The position numbers and the translations under genes are program-made. A stretch of 64,000 nucleotides of DNA from an uncultured Cohaesibacter sp. (GTDB lineage: Bacteria > Pseudomonadota > Alphaproteobacteria > Rhizobiales > Cohaesibacteraceae): positions 2,740,501-2,804,500 of the forward strand of contig NZ_OY821667.1 in assembly GCF_963682185.1 (NCBI RefSeq), given 5' to 3'. The notes beneath the pieces are model-generated. The model was not told the origin of the DNA. It searched no databases and saw only the letters and a program-made list of their open reading frames with translations. This document shows positions 18,700 through 27,152 of the stretch, one piece after another (the stretch's first letter is position 1; the number at the start of each line of letters is the position of its first letter).

Positions 18700-20208
18700 T
18701 CACGGTTCATCCTGTTTGACTTCCGGCTCCTTGTTGCGGGCATAGAAAGCCATCAAGGCAAAGAGCGAAGCCGTCAATATTGCGGTGCCCATAAGCGTAA
18801 GGGAGGCGCCATTTGAGAACGCCGCCTTTCCGATATCAACGACCGACTGGGCTAGCGGTGATGGCAACTGCCCAGCCGCAATGAGGGTTTGGTCAAGGCT
18901 GTCCGAAGCATTCGGCAGTAACTTGGCTTCCATTGGAGGAATGAAAGACTTCGTGTAAATGGACGAAACCAGACTGCCCAGAATTGCGACCCCCAACGTT
19001 CCTCCCAACTCGTAAGAGATCCCCTCCAGCGCGCCCGCCACACCCGCCTTTTCTTCTGGCGCGTTGATCATAATTGCTGTCGATGAGACAGACATCATGC
19101 CACCTAGCCCGAACCCGGCTATCGCCAGCATCGTGACTTGCCAGAAGATTGATACGCCAAGCCCTGTGAATGCATAGAGCAACATCCCGCAAGCTGCGAA
19201 AGCCAGGCCAAAGGCCAACACACGCTCAGTGCCGAACCGGAACAGAACTGAGGCAAAGACTGGCCCGGCGATCAACGACCCCGCGGCAATCGGCAAGACG
19301 AAGAGGCCGGCTTCCAGCGGCGTGAACGACCGCACAAGTTGCAGCTCTTGGCTCAACACATATTGTAGCCCGATCATCACGAAGCTGGCGAAGAGCGCTC
19401 CGGCCGTTCCTATGGAGAATCTCGCATTCAAAAACAGCGCAAAATCGATGAGAGGTGACGGCTGGGCTCTCTGGCGGACAAGGAACCATCGAAAGAAAGC
19501 AGTCCCAATTGCACAAGCGACCGCGACTTCGCCCCAGTGAATGTCAACCTTTAGAATTCCTTTCAGTGCGTAGAGCAAAGCAACCAGTGCGATGGTGAGA
19601 ACAAGAGACGTCACGGCGTCCCAATGACGCGCTCGGTTTCCCGGCAACTGCGGAATGAGGGAGAAGGTCAGAACGAGCGTGAGCAGAACGACCGGAACGT
19701 TGATAAGGAAAACAGCTCCCCACCAGAAATGCTCGATCAGGAAACCACCCAGTATTGGTCCCAAGGCTGCCGCGCCTGCCGAAACCGAGCCCCAGATACC
19801 AATGGCAATGGCCCGTTGTTGATCTTCGACAAATACAACACGAATGATCGAAATGGTGGCTGGCAACATCATCGCAGCGCCGAGAGCCAAAACAGCGCGG
19901 GCAGCAATCAGCAAGGTCGGATTGGGGGCAAACGCTGCGATTGTGGACGAGCCGCCAAACACCAAGAGTCCCGCCACGAACATCTTGCGATGGCCAATTC
20001 TGTCAGACAATGACCCAAAGCCTGGCAAGAGGCTCGCGAGAAGCAGCGAATAGGCATTGACCATCCAAAGCTTTTCGGACGTGGTTGCTTCGAGGTCGTG
20101 GGCCAGAACAGGCAACGCAACATTGAGGACCGTCATGTCGATCCCAATCAGGAATAGACCCGAAGAGACAATCACCAGAACCAGCCAAGGATTCTTCTCC
20201 GCGATCAT
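18700..20208 (-). CDS. MFS drug efflux transporter, DHA2 (14-TM) family
   Basis: A 502-residue inner-membrane proton antiporter. Family motifs are visible: DMTVLNVALPVLA (motif D1) near residues 24-36, GSLSDRIGHRKMF (motif A) near 65-77, and the motif C-like GSVSAGAAALGPILGG near 139-154. Fourteen helices are expected; it resembles SmvA/QacA/EmrB exporters of cationic or amphiphilic toxins. Its ATG overlaps the tetR stop as ATGA, so the two are co-transcribed and the pump is probably derepressed by its substrates. Confidence 0.93.
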   Translation of the reverse strand: MIAEKNPWLVLVIVSSGLFLIGIDMTVLNVALPVLAHDLEATTSEKLWMVNAYSLLLASLLPGFGSLSDRIGHRKMFVAGLLVFGGSSTIAAFAPNPTLLIAARAVLALGAAMMLPATISIIRVVFVEDQQRAIAIGIWGSVSAGAAALGPILGGFLIEHFWWGAVFLINVPVVLLTLVLTFSLIPQLPGNRARHWDAVTSLVLTIALVALLYALKGILKVDIHWGEVAVACAIGTAFFRWFLVRQRAQPSPLIDFALFLNARFSIGTAGALFASFVMIGLQYVLSQELQLVRSFTPLEAGLFVLPIAAGSLIAGPVFASVLFRFGTERVLAFGLAFAACGMLLYAFTGLGVSIFWQVTMLAIAGFGLGGMMSVSSTAIMINAPEEKAGVAGALEGISYELGGTLGVAILGSLVSSIYTKSFIPPMEAKLLPNASDSLDQTLIAAGQLPSPLAQSVVDIGKAAFSNGASLTLMGTAILTASLFALMAFYARNKEPEVKQDEP

Positions 20209-20747
20209 GGCCGTGTTCTCGTCATCGCAATCAGATGCTGCTCAAGTGCAAGCGTATCGCTTGGAGCAACGCCAAACATTTGACCCAACCAGACACCGTC
20301 AGCCGAGAAGCGTGCCGTTTCGAACTGAAGATCGGTCTCTCCGGCTTCAGAGACGCGCGATTGAAACCATCCCCCCCAGATACGCCGAAGTTCTGGATCG
20401 TTCAGCGTTGCCATCCACAATGGTCCCCACTGGTCCTCGGCCCCATCTTCGAAGACCGACCTGATATATGCTCGGGTAAAGCGGCCATACTCATCTGCAT
20501 CAACTGCCATCCGCCTTTCCAAGTCAGCCTCAAAGTCCCGCAGCATGTGTTGAAACACCGCATCAATCAGCGCCTTTTTATTGGGAAAGTGATGAAACAA
20601 ACCACCTTTTGTTACACCTGCCTCTGCTGCGACGACTTCTATGCTGACCGCGCCAAGGCCGTTTTCAAGTGCCAGGCGTCTGGCACTTTCTAGCAATTGC
20701 AGGCGAACCTGTTCGGGATTTTTCTTACGGCGGTGAGCGTTGGTCAT
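20205..20747 (-). CDS. TetR-family repressor
   Basis: A 180-residue regulator. The N-terminal helix-turn-helix (residues about 14-60: LLESARRLALENGLGAVSIE, then AGVTKGGLFHHFPNKKALIDAV) is canonical; the C-terminal part is a TetR_C-like ligand domain. It is the promoter-proximal gene of an operon with the MFS pump, and a palindrome lies just upstream, so autorepression is likely. Confidence 0.93.
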   Translation of the reverse strand: MTNAHRRKKNPEQVRLQLLESARRLALENGLGAVSIEVVAAEAGVTKGGLFHHFPNKKALIDAVFQHMLRDFEADLERRMAVDADEYGRFTRAYIRSVFEDGAEDQWGPLWMATLNDPELRRIWGGWFQSRVSEAGETDLQFETARFSADGVWLGQMFGVAPSDTLALEQHLIAMTRTRP

Positions 20748-20780
20748 TGGAAATCTCGTCGTTTGAGATGACAGAAAATA

Positions 20781-20804
20781 GAAACATACATACTGGTAGG
20801 TTTC
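20781..20804. promoter_or_regulatory. Candidate TetR operator
   Basis: A 24-bp imperfect palindrome begins GAAACATAC and ends GTAGGTTTC, 34 bp upstream of the tetR start. Eight of twelve positions match across the dyad. The alternating TAC/GTA half-sites are usual for TetR-family operators. Confidence 0.5.
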
Positions 20805-21058
20805 TTTTATGTCAATAACCTCCTTGTTCTGTTTTCCTTCAGCGCGACGCGGCGATAGGCGTCCTTTGAGCGGTTGGATGATGTGGTCTCGGTACGAACC
20901 CTATATCTCAATGCGAGGCCATAAATCTGCTTCAATCACAGTCTACCCAGCTCGTTGCGATGGCTTGCTCGAAATGAAGCATGAAGCGATACCGACTGCG
21001 AAACGGCTGGCCACGCGTTTGTGGCAATACGTCCATACATACAGGGTTGGAGAACAGC

Positions 21059-21616
21059 ATGGAACGAACACAAAAAGAGCGGATGTTGGCAGGTGAGCTA
21101 TATATGGCAAGTGACCCTGAACTAAGCCATGATCACTTGAATGCACAAGAGCTCTTGGCGCGCTTCAATGCAAGCGGTGCGACAGATGAAGTGGAGCGCA
21201 CAAGTCTGCTGGAGCAACTGTTCGGTTATTTTGGGGAGGCCTCGGTGGTCAAGCCGACTTTGCGGTGCGATTACGGTTACAACATTTCAATCGGAGCACG
21301 GACATTCGTAAACTACGATTGCACATTTCTCGATTGCAACACTATCACCATTGGTGAGGAAGTGCAGATTGCTCCTAGCGTGCAGATATATACGGCAACG
21401 CATCCTTTGAATGCGGCTGAAAGGCGCTCCGGAGCAGAATTTGCGTTGCCGGTGATGATCAGGGATGGGGTATGGCTTGGTGGTGGAACCATCGTCTGTC
21501 CAGGCGTAACCATCGGGTGCAACACAGTTGTGGGCGCCGGTAGTGTCGTGACTAAAGATCTCCCACCCAATGTGTTGGCTGCTGGTAGCCCAGCACGCAT
21601 TATCAGACACCTGTAG
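21059..21616 (+). CDS. Maltose/galactoside O-acetyltransferase family protein
   Basis: A 185-residue left-handed beta-helix acetyltransferase (Maa/NodL/LacA type) that uses acetyl-CoA to acetylate sugars. An N-terminal Mac domain (ERMLAGELYMASDPEL near residues 7-22) is followed by hexapeptide repeats; the catalytic His lies in IYTATHPL near 110-117, and the repeat coil ends with GAGSVVTKDLPPNVLAAGSPARII. The start at 21059 follows GGAGAACAGC. No sugar-pathway gene is adjacent, so the acceptor is unknown. Confidence 0.92.
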   Translation: MERTQKERMLAGELYMASDPELSHDHLNAQELLARFNASGATDEVERTSLLEQLFGYFGEASVVKPTLRCDYGYNISIGARTFVNYDCTFLDCNTITIGEEVQIAPSVQIYTATHPLNAAERRSGAEFALPVMIRDGVWLGGGTIVCPGVTIGCNTVVGAGSVVTKDLPPNVLAAGSPARIIRHL

Positions 21617-21902
21617 CGGCATAGTCTTCATGGTTTTGAATATGACTGCTTAGGTAAAGCGAAGCCCAAGCTTCTATTGGCATCACATTAGAACCACCTT
21701 TCTTGGAGACCTAGGCTATTTGAAAAGAGCGACGCTGATGATTTGCCTGAACCTTGCGCTCTACAAGGAACGGCGCGGAGGAAGCGCCGCCATTGCAGCA
21801 ATAGAAGGTGCCTCAGTTGCAAACTGAAAACCTAGGTGCGTGTTTTCGGCTGGCAGTGTGGACTGTGTTTGTGTTGGGCTGGAGGCGCGAGGAAAAACTC
21901 AA
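21617..21902. other. Short gene-free interval
   Basis: No gene recognised. It precedes the MBL-fold gene and may hold its promoter. Confidence 0.4.
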
Positions 21903-22721
21903 TTGACTAAAGTCACAATTTTGGGATGTGGAGCGACCTATGGCGTTCCACTGGTCGGAGGGGGATGGGGCCTGTGCGATCCAGCCAACCCTAAAAATGA
22001 AAGGACAAGGCCGTCTGTTCTGGTCGAGCAAAATGGCCGATCTCTCATGATCGACATCGGACCGGACTTTCGACTGCAATCCGTTCGGGCGCGGATAACC
22101 CCTGATACCATCATGATAACCCATGGCCATTGGGACCATATCGCCGGGATAGGTGAGCTTCCCTACTATTTGGAGGAGGTTCTAAAGCGCGATCTGGACA
22201 TTTACGCTGACAAAAAATGCATGTCGTTTATCCGAAGCATGTTTCCCTATCTGTTTTTTGACGAAGAACGAAAAGGGGCCACCAGCATCGTCGGCTTTGG
22301 AGACCACAAGCAATACCGGATATTTTGGCATTGCATCCGTGCTTACGAGCCTTTTGATGCCAACGGTATCGAGATTTTCCCGTTCTTGCAGCGCCACGGT
22401 AGTTTGGACAGTCTGGGAGTTCGGATTGCGGATTTCGTCTATAGCCCGGACGTAAAATCATTTCCGGAGCAGAGCTGGAAATATTTGGCTGATATCGGCA
22501 CTTGGATTCTGGATTGTGACTACTGGAAACCGTCGGATTCACATGGTGATCCTGAAACCGTTCTGAAACACATCTATCAGTTCAATCCGAAGCAGGTTTA
22601 CCTGACACACATGGACGAGAAGATGGACTATTCGGTTTTGAAATCCTGGTTTACGTACCGCGGATATGATCACGTCAGTCCCGCTTATGATGGCCTGAAA
22701 ATTGACCTTTGTGGCGATTGA
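21903..22721 (+). CDS. MBL-fold metallohydrolase (PhnP-like)
   Basis: A 272-residue metallo-beta-lactamase-fold hydrolase. The metal motif HGHWDH lies near residues 74-79, with further ligand candidates in ILDCDYW and VYLTHMDEKMDY near 201 and 236. The N-terminus (ILGCGATYGVP and the GLCDP cysteine segment) fits PhnP-type phosphodiesterases, which open cyclic phosphates in phosphonate use. No phn genes are nearby. The TTG start is chosen because GAGG lies about ten bases upstream and the recognisable fold begins there. Confidence 0.8.
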   Translation: MTKVTILGCGATYGVPLVGGGWGLCDPANPKNERTRPSVLVEQNGRSLMIDIGPDFRLQSVRARITPDTIMITHGHWDHIAGIGELPYYLEEVLKRDLDIYADKKCMSFIRSMFPYLFFDEERKGATSIVGFGDHKQYRIFWHCIRAYEPFDANGIEIFPFLQRHGSLDSLGVRIADFVYSPDVKSFPEQSWKYLADIGTWILDCDYWKPSDSHGDPETVLKHIYQFNPKQVYLTHMDEKMDYSVLKSWFTYRGYDHVSPAYDGLKIDLCGD

Positions 22722-22915
22722 AATTACGGCCTGCATCCGAGTTTGGCCTTCCGGCGACAGAATCTCATTGTCTCCGGCCAGGTAGCCGACGGGACCAACT
22801 TGAAGCTCTTGATCGCGCTTCGTCTAAACGGCTGCAATTGGGGAACAGGCCATTTTGAAGTCGCAATTCTGTTCGCGAATTAGGATGGTTGCAATTTCCA
22901 TCGGATTACGTCTGT

Positions 22916-23572
22916 ATGAAAAGTCTTTTCAAGTTCCTATCAATGGCCTTGGTGCTTTTGATTGTTGGCTGCGGGGGCTATTTTGCATTTGGCTTCGTTG
23001 ACGCCATTACAGCTGCTGACGATCAGAAAACACGGGCCGATTCAATTATTTCAGCTGGTCTTGGCGGTTCCTCCTTGGGAGAAGAGCGTTATCGTCAACT
23101 GCTAATGGTGCAGGACCCGCAGTTCGAGCATCACAGTGGGGTCGACATAACGACACCTGGTGCCGGCATCACGACGAGTTCCCAGTTATTGGCAAAGCGT
23201 TTAGGTTTTGAGAAATTCACTCCTGTTATCGGCAAAATCAGACAAACAGGATATGCAGTTGGATTAGAAAACCAGCTGAGCAAAGAGCAGATCATGGCGC
23301 TTTGGCTTGATACACTGGAAATGGGGCATGGACCTAATGGTTGGGTGACAGGCCTTCATCGGATGAGCGAAGCCTCATACGGTGCGCCTCCATCGGCAAT
23401 TCGCGACGATCAGTTTCTCTCTCTCCTTGCCGTTTTGATAGCTCCCGGACGGTAAAGGATTGTTTCAGAAGACAACGCTCTTACCAATCGAGTAGAACGT
23501 ATCCGGCGCCTGGTCCATGGTGAATGTGCTCCTATCGATAATTCTGATGACTGGCTAGATGGATGCAGATAG
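22916..23572 (+). pseudogene. GT51-like peptidoglycan transglycosylase, interrupted by an in-frame TAA
   Basis: The first reading segment (22916-23455, 179 residues) has an N-terminal membrane anchor and a GT51-like core with HHSGVD, TTSSQLLAKRL and ALWLDTLEMG. It ends at TAA 23453-23455 right after APGR. The same frame continues for 38 codons to TAG at 23570, with a convincing family tail (RVERIRRLVHGECAP and DDWLDGC), so one nonsense change appears to split the gene. The usual catalytic ED pair is QD here; this may be lineage-specific or a sign of decay. Confidence 0.65.
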
Positions 23573-23597
23573 TCATGCTTTATAATTCTATGAAAGA

Positions 23598-24014
23598 TTG
23601 CTTTGTCTGCCCACCGGTCACGTCGTCATTGGAAATGCTGCAACTCGCACAAATGGCCGGAATGGGGAAGCCCACTTCTGGGAAATGGCACCCATTGAAG
23701 GCCCGGTATGGGCCGCGTTTACCAGTAGGATTGAATACAGGACGATCATTCGGATCATTGAAGAGCAGATTTCAACTTCAAAGGGATTCTCAAATGCGGT
23801 GACAGTAGGGATGTCGAACGTGGTCTCCTCATTGAGCAAAGCAGCTGATATCGTACCCTTGAGTGATGAGGAACTTTTAGGGGTTCTTCAGTTTCGATTG
23901 TTTTCAGCAAAACAAGCAAAGAGGCGGGGCAAGTGGTTTATTGGCCGCCTATACAATCGATTTTCCGGAGAGCAATCCGATTATATCCCTCTATCCGGAT
24001 CTCATCTCAAGTAG
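23598..24014 (+). CDS. Hypothetical protein, possibly degraded
   Basis: An open frame of 138 codons starting at TTG. I recognise no family. It lacks a clear RBS, and it follows the broken transglycosylase by 25 bp, so it may be a remnant. Residues 45-100 have amphipathic character (RIIRIIEEQISTSKGF) and the C-terminus is basic. Confidence 0.35.
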   Translation: MLCLPTGHVVIGNAATRTNGRNGEAHFWEMAPIEGPVWAAFTSRIEYRTIIRIIEEQISTSKGFSNAVTVGMSNVVSSLSKAADIVPLSDEELLGVLQFRLFSAKQAKRRGKWFIGRLYNRFSGEQSDYIPLSGSHLK

Positions 24015-24583
24015 GTCTTGAAGCATACGACCATCAGCCCTCCCGCTGACGTCACTTCCTCGGCCAAATGCCATCTCAGGATCGATGTCGCTCAGGACGC
24101 ATATAACGTTCTGGAGCATATTGTCACTGACAAGGTTGCTTCATTTTAAAGCGACTAAATGAGCGACCAGTGCTGCGTCTTGTGCGAACGGCTGCTTTTG
24201 GGAAGCACGCCAGAGCCCCTCCTGATCAATCGAATGCTACGATTTTGGCAAGAAAACTGAAAGTGGCACCTTTTTTGCGACCATTTTGACTGATCATGCT
24301 GTGCACCAGAATGGATCGAACCCGTAGAGAACGCGTCAGTTTCTCGCTGCATGCGCACGCAACGGAACGGCTGTTGCGATCTGGTGCGCGGACGACGGGG
24401 CAGCGCCATACCCTGCGCTCAGAGCTTTCTGTGCCTGAAGGATGTCGCCAGATCGCCGGTGGTTATGACAAGCCCACAGCGCCGTCGCTGCTTCCAGTAG
24501 GACATTCCACGATAGCGGGCGCAAGCCTTAGGGCCCCGGCTTTAGCCGGGGCGATCTATTTTCTCGTCTGGTTAAAATGGTGC
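24015..24583. other. Gene-free stretch before gntK
   Basis: No gene is supported. It includes the hairpin at 24533-24552 and a copy of a short dispersed motif (GAACGGCTGCTTTTGGGAAG at about 24185). Confidence 0.5.
24533..24552. terminator. Strong GC hairpin downstream of gntK
   Basis: GCCCCGGC and GCCGGGGC form a perfect 8-bp stem with a TTTA loop, 31 bp after the gntK stop on the minus strand. A T-rich tail (GATCTATTTT) is on the plus-strand side only, so its direction is uncertain. Confidence 0.5.
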
Positions 24584-25126
24584 CTAAGAGCGCGCGGTCA
24601 AGTAGGTCTCAATTTGAGATACGATGTTTGCAATGCTTTGATCGATTGAAACGACAATGGCGTTTTCATCGCTCTGGGGCTGTTCCAAGGTAGCCAACTG
24701 GCTCTCGAGGAGGCTTGGTGGCATGTAATGATCCTTGCGGGCAGACAAGCGTTCAAACAACAACTCCTTGCTGCCATGCAAGTGAACATAGAGCACCGGA
24801 CGATCAATGTGCTCTGACAAATAGCGACGATAGCTACGTTTTAAAGCAGAGCAGCCGCAAACGCTGCTACCTGTGTCCGTTGATTTTTCATTGATCGCCT
24901 TGGAGAGAATTTTAAACCAGGGCCAGCGATCCTCGTCCTGCAAGGCAACGCCGTTTGACATCTTTTCGACATTGGCCTTTGGATGATAGTCGTCCGCATC
25001 CAGAAATGGCAAACCATGTCTCTCAGCCAGTGCTTCCCCGACCGATGACTTGCCGCATCCACATACGCCCATGACGATGATCACCGGCAGAGAACTAGAC
25101 TGAGACTGTGATGCCGCCGTCAACAT
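24584..25126 (-). CDS. gntK: Gluconokinase
   Basis: A 180-residue cytosolic kinase that phosphorylates D-gluconate to 6-phosphogluconate. The P-loop GVCGCGKSS is at residues 20-28; the family DADDYHPKANVEKMSNG segment follows at about 43-59, then the CSALKRSYR Walker-B/lid region and HYMPPSLLESQ near 133-143. It overlaps idnO by 32 bp and shares its promoter, so the two are coupled. Confidence 0.95.
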   Translation of the reverse strand: MLTAASQSQSSSLPVIIVMGVCGCGKSSVGEALAERHGLPFLDADDYHPKANVEKMSNGVALQDEDRWPWFKILSKAINEKSTDTGSSVCGCSALKRSYRRYLSEHIDRPVLYVHLHGSKELLFERLSARKDHYMPPSLLESQLATLEQPQSDENAIVVSIDQSIANIVSQIETYLTARS

Positions 25127-25865
25127 AGAGAATATGTCCGTTTACGAAGGAAGAGCCCTCAGAGCTCAGGAAAATGCAGGCGCCAACCAGCTCGGAAACA
25201 TCACCCCAGCGGCCAGCCGGTGTGCGGTTGCTCAGCCAGTTGGTGAAGTCCTCATCGGCGACAAGAGCAGACGTGAGTTCGGTTTTAAAATAGCCAGGAG
25301 CCAAGCCGTTGATCTGCAAGCCGTGACGCGCCCAGTCTGTAGCCATACCCTTGGTCAGGTTGGCGACTGCGCCTTTTGAGCCGGTGTAAGGGGCAATGGA
25401 TGGGCGTGCCAATGCGGTCTGTACCGAGCAGATATTGACAATCTTGCCCTTGCCGCGTTTGATCATATGCTGGGCAACTGCCTTGCTGACGTAAAAGACA
25501 GAATTGACATTCAGTTTCATCAGGAAATCGAATTTGTCGGCAGGGAACTCTTCCAGCGGCGCGCGATATTGCATGCCAGCGTTATTGACCAGAATATCAA
25601 TGGAACCGACTTCCTTTTCGAATGCGTCGATCTTGCTGGCAACGGTCTCCGGGTTTGTAACGTCAAAAGGCAGTTTGTGGACGGTAGCTCCGATGAAGGC
25701 GAGCTTGCTGGCTGCATTTTCCACCCGGTCAGGATCGATATCGTTGATGATTACTTCTGCTCCGGCTTCAGCCAATCCCTTTGCCAATTCAAAACCAATG
25801 CCTTGACCGGATCCGGTAACAAGGGCGCGTTTGCCTTTTAGTCCGAAAAGACTGTCTATTTTCAC
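25095..25865 (-). CDS. idnO: Gluconate 5-dehydrogenase (5-ketogluconate reductase), SDR family
   Basis: A 256-residue short-chain dehydrogenase that interconverts 5-keto-D-gluconate and D-gluconate. It has the TGSGQGIG cofactor motif near residues 17-24, NNAG at about 93-96, and YTGSK as the catalytic Tyr/Lys (normally YxxxK). The GTG start follows GGAAAGGAAACAGCC. The gene is first in the idnO-gntK operon and divergent from idnD across a palindromic operator. Pathway context makes the substrate assignment strong. Confidence 0.92.
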   Translation of the reverse strand: MKIDSLFGLKGKRALVTGSGQGIGFELAKGLAEAGAEVIINDIDPDRVENAASKLAFIGATVHKLPFDVTNPETVASKIDAFEKEVGSIDILVNNAGMQYRAPLEEFPADKFDFLMKLNVNSVFYVSKAVAQHMIKRGKGKIVNICSVQTALARPSIAPYTGSKGAVANLTKGMATDWARHGLQINGLAPGYFKTELTSALVADEDFTNWLSNRTPAGRWGDVSELVGACIFLSSEGSSFVNGHILYVDGGITVSV

Positions 25866-25917
25866 GGCTGTTTCCTTTCCTCGTTTGAAACTTCAAGAAT
25901 TACCTTGACGAATTTTT

Positions 25918-25931
25918 TGTTATCGATAACA
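25918..25931. promoter_or_regulatory. GntR/IdnR-type operator between idnO and idnD
   Basis: TGTTATCGATAACA is a perfect 14-bp palindrome in the divergent intergenic region, close to the enteric gluconate-repressor operator (TGTTACC-GATAACA type). A near-identical copy lies upstream of gnd. The LacI-family gene at 28772 is the obvious ligand-responsive regulator. Confidence 0.85.
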
Positions 25932-26006
25932 TTCTTCAGCAAAAGGGTGATGTCAAGTCTAAAGTGATGTGATCCAGGTGAATTCTTGAAACGTGGGAGA
26001 ACGGAA

Positions 26007-27038
26007 ATGAAATCGATTGTTTGTCATGGGCCACGAGACCTTCGGGTCGAGGAAACCGAGCTGCCGAGCTTGGGAGTAGGAGATGTCCTGATCGGTATTG
26101 AGGCTGGCGGGATCTGTGGCTCTGATCTGCATTACTATCACGACGGCGGTTTTGGAGCGGTCAAAATCCAGCATCCAATGGTGTTGGGGCATGAGGTGTC
26201 TGGTCGCATTCTGGAAGTGGGGCAGGGCGTATCCAATGTGGCAGTTGGCGATCTGGTTGCGGTTAACCCAAGCGTGCCTTGCGGTAAATGCGAATATTGC
26301 AAGAAGGCTATGTATAACCACTGCCTCGACATGCGTTTTTATGGTAGTGCCATGCGCGTGCCTCATGTGCATGGAGCCTTCAGTCAAAAACTGGTCGCCA
26401 AGGGCAGTCAGTGCTTTGCGTTTGCTTCTGGAACCAAGGCGTCATTCGCTGCGTTTTCTGAGCCGTTTTCTGTTGCATTACATGCAGTTGGAAGGTTGGG
26501 GCCTCTCATCGGAAAACGCGTTCTGGTAACGGGAGCAGGTCCGATTGGCGCGCTTGTTGTGGTGGCTGCCAAGCTTCATGGGGCGCTTGAGGTTGTCGCC
26601 ACTGACATCGTTGACGAGGCTCTTGAACGTGTCATTCAGCTTGGTGCAAACAAGGCGATAAACGTTGGGCGCAGCGGGAATCCTTTGGCTGTTTATGGTG
26701 AGAACAAGGGCTACTTCGACGCTGTGGTTGAGTGTTCGGGGAGCCAGCCTGCAATCCTCTCTGCCTTGGATGTTGTGCGCCCCAAAGGGCGGATTGTGCA
26801 GCTTGCACTTGGTGGTGATATCACGATTCCACAAAATGCAATCGTCACCAAAGAAATCGAACTGTGCGGTTCATTCCGCTTCTACGAAGACTTTGCTTGG
26901 GCGGTGGAATTGATTGGATCTGGTCGTGTCGACCTGTCTCCATTGCTCACGCAATCCTTCCCTCTGGAAGATGTGGTGGAGGCGTTCGAACTTGCTTCTG
27001 ATCGCAAGAAGGCAATGAAGGTGCAGATTCAGTTCTAG
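26007..27038 (+). CDS. idnD: L-idonate 5-dehydrogenase
   Basis: A 343-residue zinc-dependent medium-chain dehydrogenase, the same length as E. coli IdnD, oxidising L-idonate to 5-ketogluconate. Catalytic zinc ligands are in GGICGSDLHYYHDGGFG and GHEVSG; the structural-zinc cysteines are in CGKCEYCKKAMYNHC (about residues 94-108). The Rossmann motif VTGAGPIGAL is near 172-181. ATG at 26007 follows GGGAGAACGGAA. Divergent from idnO-gntK, so all three are co-regulated. Confidence 0.93.
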   Translation: MKSIVCHGPRDLRVEETELPSLGVGDVLIGIEAGGICGSDLHYYHDGGFGAVKIQHPMVLGHEVSGRILEVGQGVSNVAVGDLVAVNPSVPCGKCEYCKKAMYNHCLDMRFYGSAMRVPHVHGAFSQKLVAKGSQCFAFASGTKASFAAFSEPFSVALHAVGRLGPLIGKRVLVTGAGPIGALVVVAAKLHGALEVVATDIVDEALERVIQLGANKAINVGRSGNPLAVYGENKGYFDAVVECSGSQPAILSALDVVRPKGRIVQLALGGDITIPQNAIVTKEIELCGSFRFYEDFAWAVELIGSGRVDLSPLLTQSFPLEDVVEAFELASDRKKAMKVQIQF

Positions 27039-27090
27039 CGTCTAGGTGGCATAAAAATCGCTTATGCCAACAAATATTTTTACGATATTA

Positions 27091-27104
27091 TGATATCGAT
27101 AACA
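27091..27104. promoter_or_regulatory. GntR/IdnR-type operator upstream of gnd
   Basis: TGATATCGATAACA matches 13 of 14 positions of the idnO/idnD operator and lies 49 bp upstream of the gnd start. It ties gnd into the same regulon. Confidence 0.75.
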
Positions 27105-27152
27105 TTCATGCACGCTAATCTGTCTAAAACGGCAGCAATTTGGAGAAGTTCC

